DNA of 64,000 nucleotides from Bombyx mori (Eukaryota > Arthropoda > Insecta > Lepidoptera > Bombycidae), in the NCBI RefSeq assembly GCF_030269925.1, contig NC_085128.1:11906501-11970500 (forward strand), read 5' to 3'. The notes below the pieces were generated by a model. It searched no databases. It had not been told where the DNA came from and was given only the letters and a program-made list of their open reading frames with translations. This document shows positions 55,001-60,410 of the stretch, piece after piece. Made by a program: the position numbers and the translations under genes. Every line of letters starts with the position of its first letter. Within the stretch, counting starts at the first letter, position 1.

Positions 55001-57142
55001 CCATCCACCTTGAAACATGAGTTCTAAGTCTCAGTTTTACAATAATCCGTCCTTCTAACCGAAACGCATTACTGTTTCAAGGAATATTCAGATGGTTGGA
55101 ATAGTTAGAGGTAGTGTTTCCTTACCCATTGTTAGAATTTGATATCAAAAATATTGGTTTTTAATGTTTTTGTATAATGATTATTGAAGTATGCTGTTTA
55201 AGAGATGTTTTTAAATAGGTTCACAGACATTGGCATGTTGGTTTTAGTAAGATTTTTTAAATTTTTTTTATTGCCCTTGTTGGCAGACGAGCATACGGTC
55301 CACCTGATGGTGAGTGGTTACCGTCGCCCACGGACTTCAGCAATGCCAGGGGCAGAGTCAAGCCGCTGCCTACAAGATTTCCAGATGCTTCGAATTCAGA
55401 AAGGCCGTAGGGTTTGCGTCAGTTTTTTCGCGATGATATCTCGAAGACTGTCTCCGTTATATATTTTTGTTCAATAAAGCAGAGTAAAATCACGTAGGCT
55501 GAGGTGTCACAATGACTAGCGGCCTATTTGCGGAGCGCCCCACCCACTTGTTGTGCCTTCCGGCGCAACGTCCATTGTGCCTAGAGTAGCTATGTTACAT
55601 GACCGAGTTAATTTACTAAATGAGGGAAGTGATCAGTTACATGATAAAAGTTAGTCGGGCGCCTCATCATTATTTAGCCTGAGAGCCTTTCGCCGTTTTC
55701 TATTTCCAGGTTAATTGCTAGGGCAGAGATTGATGTTAAAGGATATTGTTTTACTTGTAGGCAGTACTTTATTTGGGTTTTGATTTGACGACAATTCGTC
55801 TCCTGTAAAAGCAGTATAATATAGATGCTTATTTGATAACAATGCCGACTGAGATATAAGACATCGCACGCATGTGCACTTGTTAGGTTACTGTACTTGA
55901 ATTTGAAGTAAGACATCTATATAAATAAATATAACGGATGTATCCGTTTGTACTAAAAAATGTACAGTTTTTTTTACGAAATGCTTCCGTAAGTATACAG
56001 TAATTATGGGATTTATCACGACGATGATGAGACTTCAATGGCTGATATTATAAGAAGCTAGTAAGGTTTTTTTTTTATTTTAGAAAAATATTGCTTGAAT
56101 TTGATTTCCTCGAGAAAAAAACCGGTGTAACTGTAAACAAAGTACCGATTCAAATAGAAAAGTAAATATTATACGTATTATTAATATCAGACAAAGCCTT
56201 GGTCGGACGTAGATAGCGTTGAAGACAATTTGACTTGACATTTTCTTTAGTCGTGTGTAAAATTTGGGTTTCATGATTATATGCCAAGTTGCATTGTAAT
56301 TACGTCATATTATGACGTCAGAAGCTATGATCGTTTTGCAGAGTAGGCATTTTTTTTTTTTTTCGGGTAGAGGGCCGAACCTCCTACGAGGTCCCCGCGC
56401 CTAGGGGGCGCGCGGGGTATGTGAGACTTAACGATCTGCAGGTGTTGAGAGCAGATCGCGGGCCCAAGGATTTTAGGGCCCACCCACTAAACGACTCCCC
56501 TGCACTCTTACACCCGACGTCCGATCTCCGTCCGGGGTCAGAACCTGGACAGAGTAGGGGGGTTCCCGCGGTCAACACTACAACCAGACACGCGGCGCCA
56601 ACCCGAGGACGCCCGACCGACGGGTCGTCGAGGCGATAGTCGACGACCAACGACGTCGGTCTCCGCGGTACGGCGGCCCTACCAGGCCGCCCGGGCGGTG
56701 CCGCTGGTGTTCCGGGATACCCCGCTGGGCCAGAACCAGCCTGCCGGGTCGGAACGCGATACACCGCCGACCGGGTTGCTCTTCAACAGTATGTTCGGCG
56801 ACGACAGCGACGACGAAAATGCGGACCGCATCGCAGTCCGCAGCCGCCAACGCGCCGTCCCGTCCTCCTGGTGCCAGCGCGCTAGAGTGACGGTAGCGTG
56901 CGGCGCAGCCTCAACCCCCTTAGGAGAGAAGTAGGCCTGAGCCAATTATCAGTTACGCTTATCCATAAATGTGTGTAAACAAATTATCGTTGTACCTGAT
57001 TTTTGCCTTTGAGCACTAGAACGTTGGTGACTCTTCCGAAGGGCAATCCGAGTTGTATGATCTCCGCTTCCGTCGTCTCGTTCGGTATGTTCCGTATGTG
57101 AATGACTCGAGACGGCTTGCCGACATTTTGTTCCAGTTTCAC
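13231..57142 (-). CDS. heph: hephaestus / polypyrimidine tract-binding protein (PTB), N-terminus outside window, thirteen exons
   Basis: Minus-strand exons 57142-56996, 51266-51120, 42545-42426, 38397-38271, 30100-30042, 17973-17814, 17137-16941, 16571-16538, 15762-15670, 14873-14759, 14663-14562, 14477-14400 and 13363-13231 join in frame at GT/AG sites to give 1512 bases: 503 residues plus TAA. The protein carries four RRMs: RRM1 from [17 protein letters not shown]2 from [17 protein letters not shown]3 from [18 protein letters not shown]4 from ATLHLSNIP to the C-terminal [10 protein letters not shown]. Hallmarks include [30 protein letters not shown] and [14 protein letters not shown]. By family knowledge PTB is a nuclear RNA-binding protein that binds CU-rich tracts and represses or directs splicing, and also acts in mRNA stability and translation. 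A 34-nt exon is placed as in vertebrate PTB, suggesting autoregulation. The N-terminal nuclear-targeting exons lie beyond 64000. Confidence 0.96.
13817..14050 (+). repeat. Bm1 SINE, 5'-truncated, in heph intron
   Basis: Body from the acctcatgaacccgcacgg block through tatttctgccgtgaagcagt and gctccgttaaccacttaac to an A-run. Antisense to heph. Confidence 0.9.
14080..14192 (+). repeat. LINE 3'-tail fragment (CR1/Jockey-like family)
   Basis: Carries gcagcggcttggctctgccc, cattgctgaagtccatggg, gctcgtctgcctacaagg and a tail of A. The same sequence follows LINE coding sequence at 42640-42945, so this is a 3' UTR relic. Confidence 0.75.
14400..14477 (-). CDS. heph: heph coding exon (RRM4 middle)
   Basis: 78 bases, acceptor gatgtttcag, donor gtaagttt. 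Encodes [19 protein letters not shown] and then KAFKFFP. Confidence 0.95.
14562..14663 (-). CDS. heph: heph coding exon (RRM3-RRM4 linker and start of RRM4)
   Basis: 102 bases, acceptor tttggtacag, donor gtgagtat. Encodes [20 protein letters not shown] and then [14 protein letters not shown], a highly conserved PTB signature. Confidence 0.96.
14759..14873 (-). CDS. heph: heph coding exon (end of RRM3)
   Basis: 115 bases, acceptor caattacag, donor gtaagtga. Encodes [20 protein letters not shown] and then [18 protein letters not shown]. The SKHQTVQLP segment is typical of the PTB linker after RRM3. Confidence 0.95.
14945..15200 (+). mobile_element. C-terminal fragment of an RTE-type element
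   Basis: Plus-strand reading gives [36 protein letters not shown] and [14 protein letters not shown] text, with a frame shift near 15000. It parallels the fragment at 3140-3390. It lies in a heph intron. Confidence 0.6.
15282..15434 (+). repeat. Bm1 SINE 3' half
   Basis: Begins at actgttaaaactgagacctt, runs through gtgggtggcggcatttacgt and gtgggccgtgagctcgtcc to an A-run. Confidence 0.88.
15670..15762 (-). CDS. heph: heph coding exon (RRM3 core)
   Basis: 93 bases, acceptor tatgtatag, donor gtatgata. Encodes [20 protein letters not shown] and then [10 protein letters not shown]. Read in the frame produced by skipping the preceding 34-nt exon, it meets TGA after eight codons. Confidence 0.95.
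16430..16447 (-). promoter_or_regulatory. Candidate PTB-binding tract downstream of the 34-nt exon
   Basis: The sense (minus) strand reads ttcttgtcttctctact, rich in UCUU and UUCUCU elements, about 90 bases downstream of the exon. Such motifs are known PTB targets; function here is inferred. Confidence 0.4.
16538..16571 (-). CDS. heph: heph 34-nt exon (RRM3 helix 1), candidate autoregulated exon
   Basis: Acceptor tattgttttag, donor gtacgtgt. Encodes [11 protein letters not shown] plus one base. It is 34 nt, not a multiple of three, and corresponds in position and peptide to the 34-nt exon 11 of vertebrate PTB (RVTPQSLFILF). Confidence 0.93.
16579..16602 (-). promoter_or_regulatory. Candidate PTB-binding polypyrimidine tract upstream of the 34-nt exon
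   Basis: The sense strand reads ctgtctcttttctctttcct just before the acceptor of the 34-nt exon. It serves as polypyrimidine tract and contains overlapping UCUU/CUCUUU elements that PTB is known to bind. Confidence 0.45.
16941..17137 (-). CDS. heph: heph coding exon (Gly/Ala/Pro linker and start of RRM3)
   Basis: 197 bases, acceptor atataacag, donor gtaagtct. Begins [20 protein letters not shown], continues through a Gly-Val, Leu-Thr-Pro and Ala-rich linker, and ends [13 protein letters not shown], the first strand (RNP2) of RRM3. The exon is GC-rich compared with its introns. Confidence 0.94.
17814..17973 (-). CDS. heph: heph coding exon (end of RRM2)
   Basis: 160 bases, acceptor taattcttcag, donor gtgagttg. 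Encodes [20 protein letters not shown] and then [19 protein letters not shown], the strongest PTB signature in the window. Confidence 0.96.
17974..20319. other. heph intron, AT-rich, nothing recognised
   Basis: First 2.3 kb of the 12-kb intron (17974-30041). No coding frame or known repeat was found. Confidence 0.5.
20320..20583 (-). repeat. Bm1 SINE, 5'-truncated
   Basis: Reverse Bm1: T-run, gcttagatgggtggacgagc, tactgcttcacggcagaaat, gcggactcacaagaggt, ending at aattataattttgcga. Confidence 0.92.
20584..21717. other. heph intron, nothing recognised
   Basis: AT-rich sequence with no supported feature. Confidence 0.45.
21718..22159 (-). repeat. Bm1 SINE, full length with tRNA-like head
   Basis: Reverse Bm1 with T-run, complete body, cctgcgggattcgagcacct (B-box region) and the head end taggccacgacgacttcaa. 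Same sense as heph transcription. Confidence 0.92.
22191..22290 (-). repeat. LINE 3'-tail fragment, degenerate
   Basis: ccttgtaagcagacgagcat, cctgacgctgagtggtca and ggcagagccaagccg correspond to the reverse of the LINE tail at 42640-42945. It directly follows the full Bm1 copy. Confidence 0.65.
22291..24212. other. heph intron, no gene; one degenerate Bm1 trace
   Basis: AT-rich. A weak plus-strand Bm1 3' trace lies at about 24130-24195 (gggcttccgtaaccactta). Confidence 0.45.
24213..24432 (-). repeat. Bm1 SINE, truncated, with duplicated end
   Basis: Reverse Bm1 body. The left-to-right end shows a repeat of the block tcataagag(t/g)tcctaccaccagta, giving a local duplication of about 29 bases. 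Confidence 0.88.
24433..26155. other. heph intron, no recognised gene
   Basis: Contains a 147-codon minus-strand open frame (25130-24687) resembling no family I know. At 26000-26110, phrases such as aagtttcatcataatcgga occur in lepidopteran Helitron-like repeats. Confidence 0.4.
26169..26214. repeat. Strong short hairpin
   Basis: aaaaactctccac pairs perfectly with gtggagagttttt across about 20 bases, and an inner aggca-g-tgcct pairs again. No T-run terminator or coding context was seen. Confidence 0.7.
26689..26975 (+). repeat. Bm1 SINE, 5'-truncated
   Basis: From gttcacgattgacttccac to an A-run. A stretch before the end (gatgtctatgggctccagtaaccacttaac) is deleted between ttacgttgtggt and tgagcacgtcc. 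Confidence 0.9.
26976..27940. other. heph intron, no recognised feature
   Basis: A 92-codon plus-strand open frame at 27044-27322 resembles nothing I know and has no gene context. Confidence 0.4.
27941..28062 (-). repeat. LINE 3'-tail fragment (CR1/Jockey-like family)
   Basis: T-run then ttgcccttgtaggcagacga, gcccacctgatggtgagtgg, ggcagagccaagccgctgcc; close match to the tail at 44330-44612. Confidence 0.8.
28098..28302 (-). repeat. Retroposon 3'-end family, second copy (BMC1-like)
   Basis: T-run, ccctacccatgctgatagcc, accggatcggaaacgcgac, ccactgagaagatccggtga. Reverse complement of the family at 11515-11800. Confidence 0.6.
29446..29679 (+). repeat. Bm1 SINE, 5'-truncated
   Basis: From the ctggtggtccgtgcgggtag block to cacccaccgaagcaata and an A-run followed by a T-run. 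Confidence 0.92.
30042..30100 (-). CDS. heph: heph coding exon (RRM2 middle, 59 nt)
   Basis: Acceptor ttgttttcag, donor gtgagcac. Encodes [19 protein letters not shown], matching the PTB RRM2 segment FQALLQYADPVSAQ. It is isolated between introns of about 12 kb and 8 kb. Confidence 0.94.
30316..30333 (+). other. Sequence identical to a tRNA-Lys primer-binding site
   Basis: The 18 bases tggcgcccaacgtggggc are complementary to the 3' end of animal tRNA-Lys(CUU) including CCA. That is the usual primer-binding site of some LTR elements. No clear LTR end (CA) precedes it and no gag/pol follows, so it is at most a relic. Confidence 0.35.
32231..32304. repeat. Local direct repeat, 48-bp period
   Basis: ttgtacgttattacaaagtt at 32231 recurs with one change at 32279, both followed by aagt(c/g)g. 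Confidence 0.85.
34170..35466 (-). mobile_element. 5'-truncated R1-clade-like LINE with poly(A) tail and 11-bp target duplication
   Basis: On the minus strand the element runs from the truncation at 35466 through the end of its ORF (stop near 34653) and a roughly 450-base 3' UTR to a poly(A) tail (T-run 34170-34202). The direct repeat ttgacatatac flanks it at 34159-34169 and 35467-35477, the mark of target-primed reverse transcription. It sits inside an 8-kb heph intron in the sense direction. Confidence 0.9.
34653..35466 (-). pseudogene. C-terminal part of R1-like LINE ORF2, intact frame but 5'-truncated
   Basis: About 270 codons remain open from the truncation point to the stop. The reading includes [16 protein letters not shown] and [19 protein letters not shown] (post-RT region of R1/TRAS/SART-type elements). 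A C-x2-C-x8-H-x4-C zinc knuckle ([18 protein letters not shown], about 34940-34887) follows. Endonuclease and RT domains are missing, so it is not functional. GC content is far higher than the surrounding intron. Confidence 0.88.
35478..37734. other. heph intron, AT-rich, nothing recognised
   Basis: No repeat body or coding frame of a known family was found. Confidence 0.45.
37735..38245 (-). repeat. Retroposon 3'-end family, third and longest copy (BMC1-like)
   Basis: Shares ctaccggatcggaatcgcga and gacccgctgagaagatccgg with the copies at 11515 and 28098 and extends about 250 bases further right. It ends about 25 bases from the donor side of the heph exon 38271-38397. Confidence 0.55.
38271..38397 (-). 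CDS. heph: heph coding exon (start of RRM2)
   Basis: 127 bases, acceptor attgttacag, donor gtaagtta. Encodes [20 protein letters not shown] and then [19 protein letters not shown]. The [13 protein letters not shown] block is characteristic of PTB RRM2. Confidence 0.96.
38463..38909 (-). repeat. Bm1 SINE, full length with tRNA-like head
   Basis: T-run, gcttagataggtggacgagc, complete body, gggattcgaacaccggtgca (B-box), and the head end ttaggccacgacgacta. Confidence 0.93.
38939..39035 (-). repeat. Degenerate Bm1 trace
   Basis: ttattgcatatttgag, cggcctatctggtgctaagt and ggttaacggagctcata resemble the reversed Bm1 end. It is directly beside the full-length copy. Confidence 0.5.
39036..40065. other. 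heph intron, nothing recognised
   Basis: AT-rich sequence with no supported feature. Confidence 0.45.
40066..40500 (-). mobile_element. Helitron-like non-autonomous element, copy A
   Basis: On the minus strand it ends cgactactgcgggaccactag followed by T, the CTAG|T terminus of Helitrons. It shares most of its length with copy B at 59093-59495, including gtcaaatacatggt and tctctatattctctataag. Confidence 0.65.
40501..40760 (-). repeat. tRNA-derived SINE, not Bm1
   Basis: The minus strand has a tRNA-like head ggccgtctggtgtagtggta (A-box region) and gcgggttcgaatcccgcc (B-box region) at about 40752-40685. A body follows that includes ttatatccgttatctggtac. It adjoins Helitron copy A. Arms of a true tRNA do not pair, so it is a SINE. 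Confidence 0.7.
40785..40850 (-). repeat. Second tRNA-like SINE head fragment
   Basis: The minus strand reads ggttgtcgaaagtcgtggct followed by tcgattcccacaacggg, a B-box-like segment unlike the Bm1 head. Confidence 0.45.
41232..41448 (+). repeat. Bm1 SINE, 5'-truncated
   Basis: From cccgcctatttctgccgtga to cgtccaaccatctaaac and an A-run. Confidence 0.9.
41458..41515 (-). repeat. Bm1 3'-end fragment, reversed
   Basis: gagctcacggctcacttagt, gttaagtggttaatgaag and catagacatc. It faces the plus-strand copy ten bases away, making an inverted pair. Confidence 0.7.
41845..42042 (+). mobile_element. RTE-type ORF C-terminal fragment
   Basis: Plus-strand reading ends with [20 protein letters not shown], then [15 protein letters not shown] and a stop at 42042. 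This parallels the two other RTE ends in the window but is a different subfamily. Confidence 0.65.
42043..42250 (-). repeat. Bm1 SINE, 5'-truncated
   Basis: A T19 run, then gcttacatagatggacgagc through cattactgcttcacggcgg. It abuts the stop codon of the RTE fragment and lies about 175 bases from the heph exon at 42426. Confidence 0.9.
42426..42545 (-). CDS. heph: heph coding exon (RRM1-RRM2 Ala/Gly linker)
   Basis: 120 bases, acceptor attgttgcag, donor gtatgaaa. Encodes [20 protein letters not shown], then AIVAGGGN...NGGTEIQ. Exactly 40 codons in phase 0, so it could be skipped without changing frame. Confidence 0.88.
42640..42945 (+). mobile_element. CR1/Jockey-like LINE 3' end (C-terminal coding plus 3' tail)
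   Basis: Plus-strand frame reads [17 protein letters not shown], then [17 protein letters not shown] and [18 protein letters not shown], the standard C-terminus of insect Jockey/CR1-type LINEs. The tail ctcgtctacttacaagggca and an A-rich end follow. This copy identifies the source of the short tail repeats elsewhere in the window. Confidence 0.75.
43010..43057. repeat. (CT)n microsatellite
   Basis: About 23 CT units with one interruption (ctat). On the heph sense strand it reads as GA repeats. Confidence 0.97.
43692..43907 (+). mobile_element. Short Helitron-like element
   Basis: Begins A|TCTATACTAATATTATAAAG, contains aggctccgaaactactggac, and ends gcgggtcgCTAG|T. These TC start and CTAG end marks and the body are common in Lepidoptera. 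It is 216 bases and non-coding. Confidence 0.75.
43992..44233 (+). repeat. Bm1 SINE, 5'-truncated
   Basis: From actggtggtaggacctcttg through the full body to ctaggcaataaaaaaa. Confidence 0.94.
44330..44612 (-). mobile_element. CR1/Jockey-like LINE 3' end, second copy
   Basis: The minus strand reads [34 protein letters not shown] and [18 protein letters not shown], then the 3' tail and a poly(A) end at 44330. It is very similar to 42640-42945 in the opposite direction, about 1.4 kb away. Confidence 0.78.
45206..45247 (+). other. AATAAA followed by A20: 3' end of a retroposed sequence
   Basis: An AATAAA at 45206-45211 lies 16 bases before a 20-A run at 45228-45247, the layout of a reverse-transcribed mRNA end. 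The upstream 200 bases are not recognised. Confidence 0.4.
45249..46146. other. heph intron, nothing recognised
   Basis: No supported gene or repeat. Confidence 0.4.
46147..46222 (+). repeat. Degenerate Bm1 3' trace
   Basis: gacattgagtcttgagctgg, gggctccggtgatcattta and acaccagg resemble the end of Bm1. Confidence 0.5.
46271..46428 (-). repeat. Bm1 SINE 3' half
   Basis: T-rich start, ttgcttagatgggtggacga, gtgttaagtggttactggag, agttacaacggctgccccat, then a break. Confidence 0.9.
46429..47699. other. heph intron, nothing recognised
   Basis: AT-rich sequence with no supported feature. Confidence 0.45.
47700..47994 (-). repeat. Bm1 SINE with internal deletion, tRNA-like head kept
   Basis: Has the tail half (gcttagatgggtggacaatc to ccgaaacgcattt), an unrelated or diverged middle, then the head (attggtacccgcctgcggga, ttcgaacaccgg, ttaggccacgacgactt). 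The bases between the B-box and tcttatcc are also missing. Confidence 0.85.
47995..48799. other. heph intron, nothing recognised
   Basis: No supported feature. Confidence 0.4.
48800..49023 (+). repeat. Bm1 SINE, 5'-truncated
   Basis: ggtggtaggacgtcttgtga through tccatctaagcgattaaaaa, missing part of the gccgtgaagcagtaatgcg block. Confidence 0.88.
49024..51119. other. heph intron, nothing recognised
   Basis: About 2.1 kb of AT-rich sequence before the RRM1 exon. No known repeat. Confidence 0.45.
51120..51266 (-). CDS. heph: heph coding exon (second half of RRM1)
   Basis: 147 bases (49 codons, phase 0), acceptor tttgtgcag, donor gtaagtat. Encodes [20 protein letters not shown], then [27 protein letters not shown] and [11 protein letters not shown] are PTB RRM1 signatures. 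Confidence 0.96.
52075..52262 (+). repeat. Unclassified GC-richer repeat-like segment with A-rich end
   Basis: It stands out in base composition (agtctatgggagtaatttag to gttcagcccccggcccaaaa) and ends in an A-rich stretch, like the 3' end of a LINE. The family was not recognised. Confidence 0.35.
52263..54283. other. heph intron, no recognised gene
   Basis: Holds a 73-codon open frame at 53874-54095 in a locally GC-richer patch, with no family match known to me. Confidence 0.4.
54284..54408 (+). repeat. Degenerate Bm1 3' part
   Basis: acttagaacttgtgtttcaa, ggtgggtgacgacattaaag, gggctctagtaatcatttac. Confidence 0.65.
54908..55086 (-). repeat. Degenerate Bm1 3' half
   Basis: cgcttacatcgatggaggag, cacctgatgttaagtggtga, accgaaacgcattactgttt. 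Confidence 0.75.
55262..55374 (-). repeat. LINE 3'-tail fragment (CR1/Jockey-like family)
   Basis: T-run then attgcccttgttggcagacg, catacggtccacctgatggt, ggcagagtcaagccgctgcc. Confidence 0.8.
56349..56929 (-). mobile_element. R1-like LINE 3' UTR fragment, poly(A) end and putative 7-bp target duplication
   Basis: A T-run at about 56350 marks the poly(A) end of a minus-strand insertion. It shares with the larger element the 22-base block around 56718-56739 (ccccgctgggccagaaccag) and a ggggtatgt(g/c)aga stretch near its tail. agtaggc flanks it at 56342-56348 and 56930-56936. The insertion is very GC-rich and ends about 65 bases from the donor of the RRM1 exon at 56996. Confidence 0.7.
56996..57142 (-). 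CDS. heph: heph coding exon (first half of RRM1), most 5' exon in window
   Basis: 147 bases (49 codons, phase 0), acceptor tcattcgccag, donor gtacaacg. Encodes [20 protein letters not shown], then [16 protein letters not shown]. The next upstream exon must lie beyond 64000, an intron of at least 6.9 kb. Confidence 0.95.
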
Positions 57143-57368
57143 CTGGCGAATGAAAACCAAAATTAATACGAGCTTAACCAACAAAATACATAATAAATTT
57201 ATAACTGATTTAATTTTTTTGAACATTTTACGCACGTTTATCCTGCCCCAAATTAGGAGTCGCTGTATTATGGAGTCTGACATACATAGTTATATACCTT
57301 TAAATATATGCATAATATATAGATAATAAACACCCAGACAAAAGGAGCAAATAAACTTGTTCGTCATA

Positions 57369-57618
57369 CTTTTATTTTATTTTTATGGCTTAGATGGGTG
57401 GACGAGCTCACAGCCCACTTGGTGTTAAGTGGTTACTGGAGCCCATAGACATCTACAACTTAAATGCGCCACCCACCTTGAGATATAAAGTTATAAGGTC
57501 TACATATAAGGTTACAACGGCTGCCCTACCCTTCAAAACGAAACGCATTACTGCTTCACGGCAGAAATTAGCAGGGTGATGGTACCTACCCGCGCGGACT
57601 CACAAGAAGTCCTACCAC
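57369..57618 (-). repeat. Bm1 SINE, 5'-truncated
   Basis: ttatggcttagatgggtgga through gcggactcacaagaagtcct. Confidence 0.92.
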
Positions 57619-57624
57619 TTACAC

Positions 57625-57720
57625 GAATGTTTCCTGATGTAGGAATCGAACCCACGACCGTGGGTACAACAGTCCCTGACTGTTACTAGCGCTACTACTG
57701 AATCGCTGTGTTAACTAAGA
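57625..57720 (-). repeat. tRNA-like SINE head fragment, not Bm1
   Basis: The minus strand reads gtcagggactgttgtaccca, then ggtcgtgggttcgattccta, a B-box-like motif. It is directly beside a Bm1 copy. Confidence 0.5.
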
Positions 57721-59092
57721 TTTTAGGATTTTATGTACATAATTTTGATAAAATGAACATTGACACTAGACCAATAAAGAAAAAACCTTCGTCTACAAGA
57801 TGGATACGTCGATGGATATACACATCTATGTATTTACCAAATACGTATGAAATAAAATATTCCATAGTCCAACTCGATTTTGATATATCTTAATAAAATT
57901 AAAAGTCATTTTCGATTTCACAAAAGCACAGATATCAATTGATCTCATAATAGGCGCTGCTAATAAAGAACATCATTATCGGGAATGTAAATGGCACGGA
58001 GATTGTAAGCTGACCGTCCTAATACACGTAAATAAATCTAGCATTGTTCGCGAGGAAGAGCAGTTGGATAATTGAAAAGTCGATGTAGTATAATTGTCGA
58101 GGCTTATCGGGACCGGGCCCGATGTGGGCGCCATTGTTCCCGTGAGAGCCTTTTGATTACGGCGGCGGGCCAGAATCGAGCCCCAAATATATTGTAGCTT
58201 TGTATGACACTTCACTCTCATTTGAGATGAAAAGAGCAACCCTAATTCAAAGATTTTTATTTGATTTTTATGACCGCGCCAATTAGGATTAGTGATTACA
58301 ATTTCGGAGACACAATTAAGCAGCGTTACAATTACCTAAGCATAGCGTAATTGAAAGGTACAATATTAAAAAGAAATAAATCTTCGAACTAAGTTTGTAA
58401 AATACTTGATACCGAATGATCATTGTTCTATACTCTTCGTATACACTGTGTTACTTATAATATTTTGTATTCAAGTCTATCAATATTTGCTATGTGTATG
58501 TGCATTACTATAATCCTTATGTTGTATTTATTTTAGCTGTTCTACACACACTCATCACTTTTAATTATTATTCTCATAATCCTCTCGCAGGTCTGCTGGA
58601 AGAGATTTCTTAAAGAAATAAGCAGTGCCTTTGTACATAATTTTCCTATTACTTTGTACTATGTCTTCTTTTTTGTGTGTACATAAATAAATAAATAAAA
58701 TAATTATTAACTTCTTAGTTCAATTCCGTTGACACGGATTATGAGAGTTCTCACGAATTTCACGTTATCATTAAAGTAATTGAGCATAAAATCTCTTTAG
58801 TCTTTTCTTCCGTTTCACTTAGGAGTTCGAGCGAGATTTCGGGAGACTATCTATCTATCCCATTTTTACGTTCTTTGGCGGGCGGCGAAGCGTGGAGGTG
58901 TAACAAATGAGTCTAATGCCTATTAGTTCGACCTTGTTAAGTTCAGACAAAGTGAGCAGCTGTTACAAGGAAAGTGCAAGGAAAAAGCTGAACCTGTTCG
59001 GAACCGCGCGGCTAGACGGGCGAAACTAGAAAAGAATTAAATCTTACATTTAGTCGTGTTATTTTGGAGTGTCGTGTGTGTATTTAAAAAAA
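57721..59092. other. heph intron, nothing recognised
   Basis: AT-rich, no supported feature. Confidence 0.4.
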
Positions 59093-59495
59093 CTAGAGGT
59101 CCCGCAGTAGTCGAAATTCGACTATAATTAATTGGAATTGTAAGTTTGTTCACTATTATGATTGTATTTTATATTTCTATAATCACAAATTTCGCCAAGG
59201 CTACACTATAAAAAAATATTAATAAAGACAAACAATATTATCAATTCGACCACAGACGTCAAAACAAAAGTTTGACAATAAATAAATAGTATGCATGCGT
59301 GTGTGCGTCAAATACATGGTGTGTGTAATGTTTTCTTTATTGATTTAATGTACCTTTTTTGCATATTTTAAAAAAAAAATTACCATTGTGCACTTCTTCT
59401 CTATATTCTCTATAAGTGTGGAAAATTTCATAATCTTTCGTCCGCGCAATTTTCATAAAAAGGGATACAAAGTTTTTCACGTATTAATATATAGA
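59093..59495 (-). mobile_element. Helitron-like non-autonomous element, copy B
   Basis: The minus strand starts A|TCTATATATTAATACGTG and ends actactgcgggacctCTAG|T, 403 bases. It is a diverged copy of 40066-40500 and shows the TC start and CTAG end more cleanly. Confidence 0.7.
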
Positions 59496-59548
59496 TATCA
59501 CGTTATTCAGTATTTATACTCAATCATCAATTTTCTAATTTTCTTAAA

Positions 59549-59776
59549 GGGTTCAACGAGCTCACGGGCTCTCTAGTGTTATGTGATTACCGGAGCCCAC
59601 AGATAACAACATTATAAATGCCGTCATCTACATTGAGACATGAGTTCTAATTCTCAGTTCTATAGTTCAATGGCTACCCCGCCTTTTACACCGAAACGCA
59701 TGGCTATGTCGCGGCAAAAATAGTCTAAGTACTGGTACATACCCTTGTAGTCTCACAAAACAGCCTACCACCAGTA
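59549..59776 (-). repeat. Degenerate Bm1
   Basis: acgagctcacgggctctcta, ccgaaacgcatggctatgtc, cagcctaccaccagta. Confidence 0.75.
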
Positions 59777-60270
59777 AAAAGTTATAAAACTAGCTTATAA
59801 TAAAAACAGAATAGTAGTGATATTTTTGAACTATTCCAATATTGTTATATTCGACATCAAAGGACCCGACTCCCCGTAAACAAACAAATAAAAAAACATT
59901 TTCCAAAGTGACTTGCAAAAGGGAGGAATAAATCTTGGAACACCCTCGCCCACCTCGATATTTTCTATTCTCGTGCAGAGAAACAACTGGCACGTGAAAA
60001 GCAAAAAGGACATTACTTACGTTAGGTCAAAAAATCTGCAAGGAATGATTTTCGCATGAAGCTCTTTAAATCATCCGCTCCGGCTCACATTTCGTCCATA
60101 AATATTAAATCTTAACTCGGTCATTCGGACAAAAAAAAAAAGATGTATTACATGACATTTCCCTGAGAGGATTCCCCGGAATCGGTCAATTTTCTCGGTG
60201 ATTGCGTCGACCATGTTTATTGAAACACCTACACTGTGGCAATCGTTCACATGGAAAATATTGCATAAAT

Positions 60271-60410
60271 GTTGTAACTATACTTGAGACCTTAGAACTT
60301 ATATCTCAAGGTGGGTGGCGCATTTAGTTGTAAATATCTATGGGCTCCAGTAACCACTTAACACCAGGTAGGCTGTGAGGTCGTCCACCCATCTAGCAAT
60401 AAAAAAAAAA
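60271..60410 (+). repeat. Bm1 SINE 3' part
   Basis: gttgtaactatacttgagac to caccatctagcaataaaaa-like end with A-run and adjoining T-run. Confidence 0.9.
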
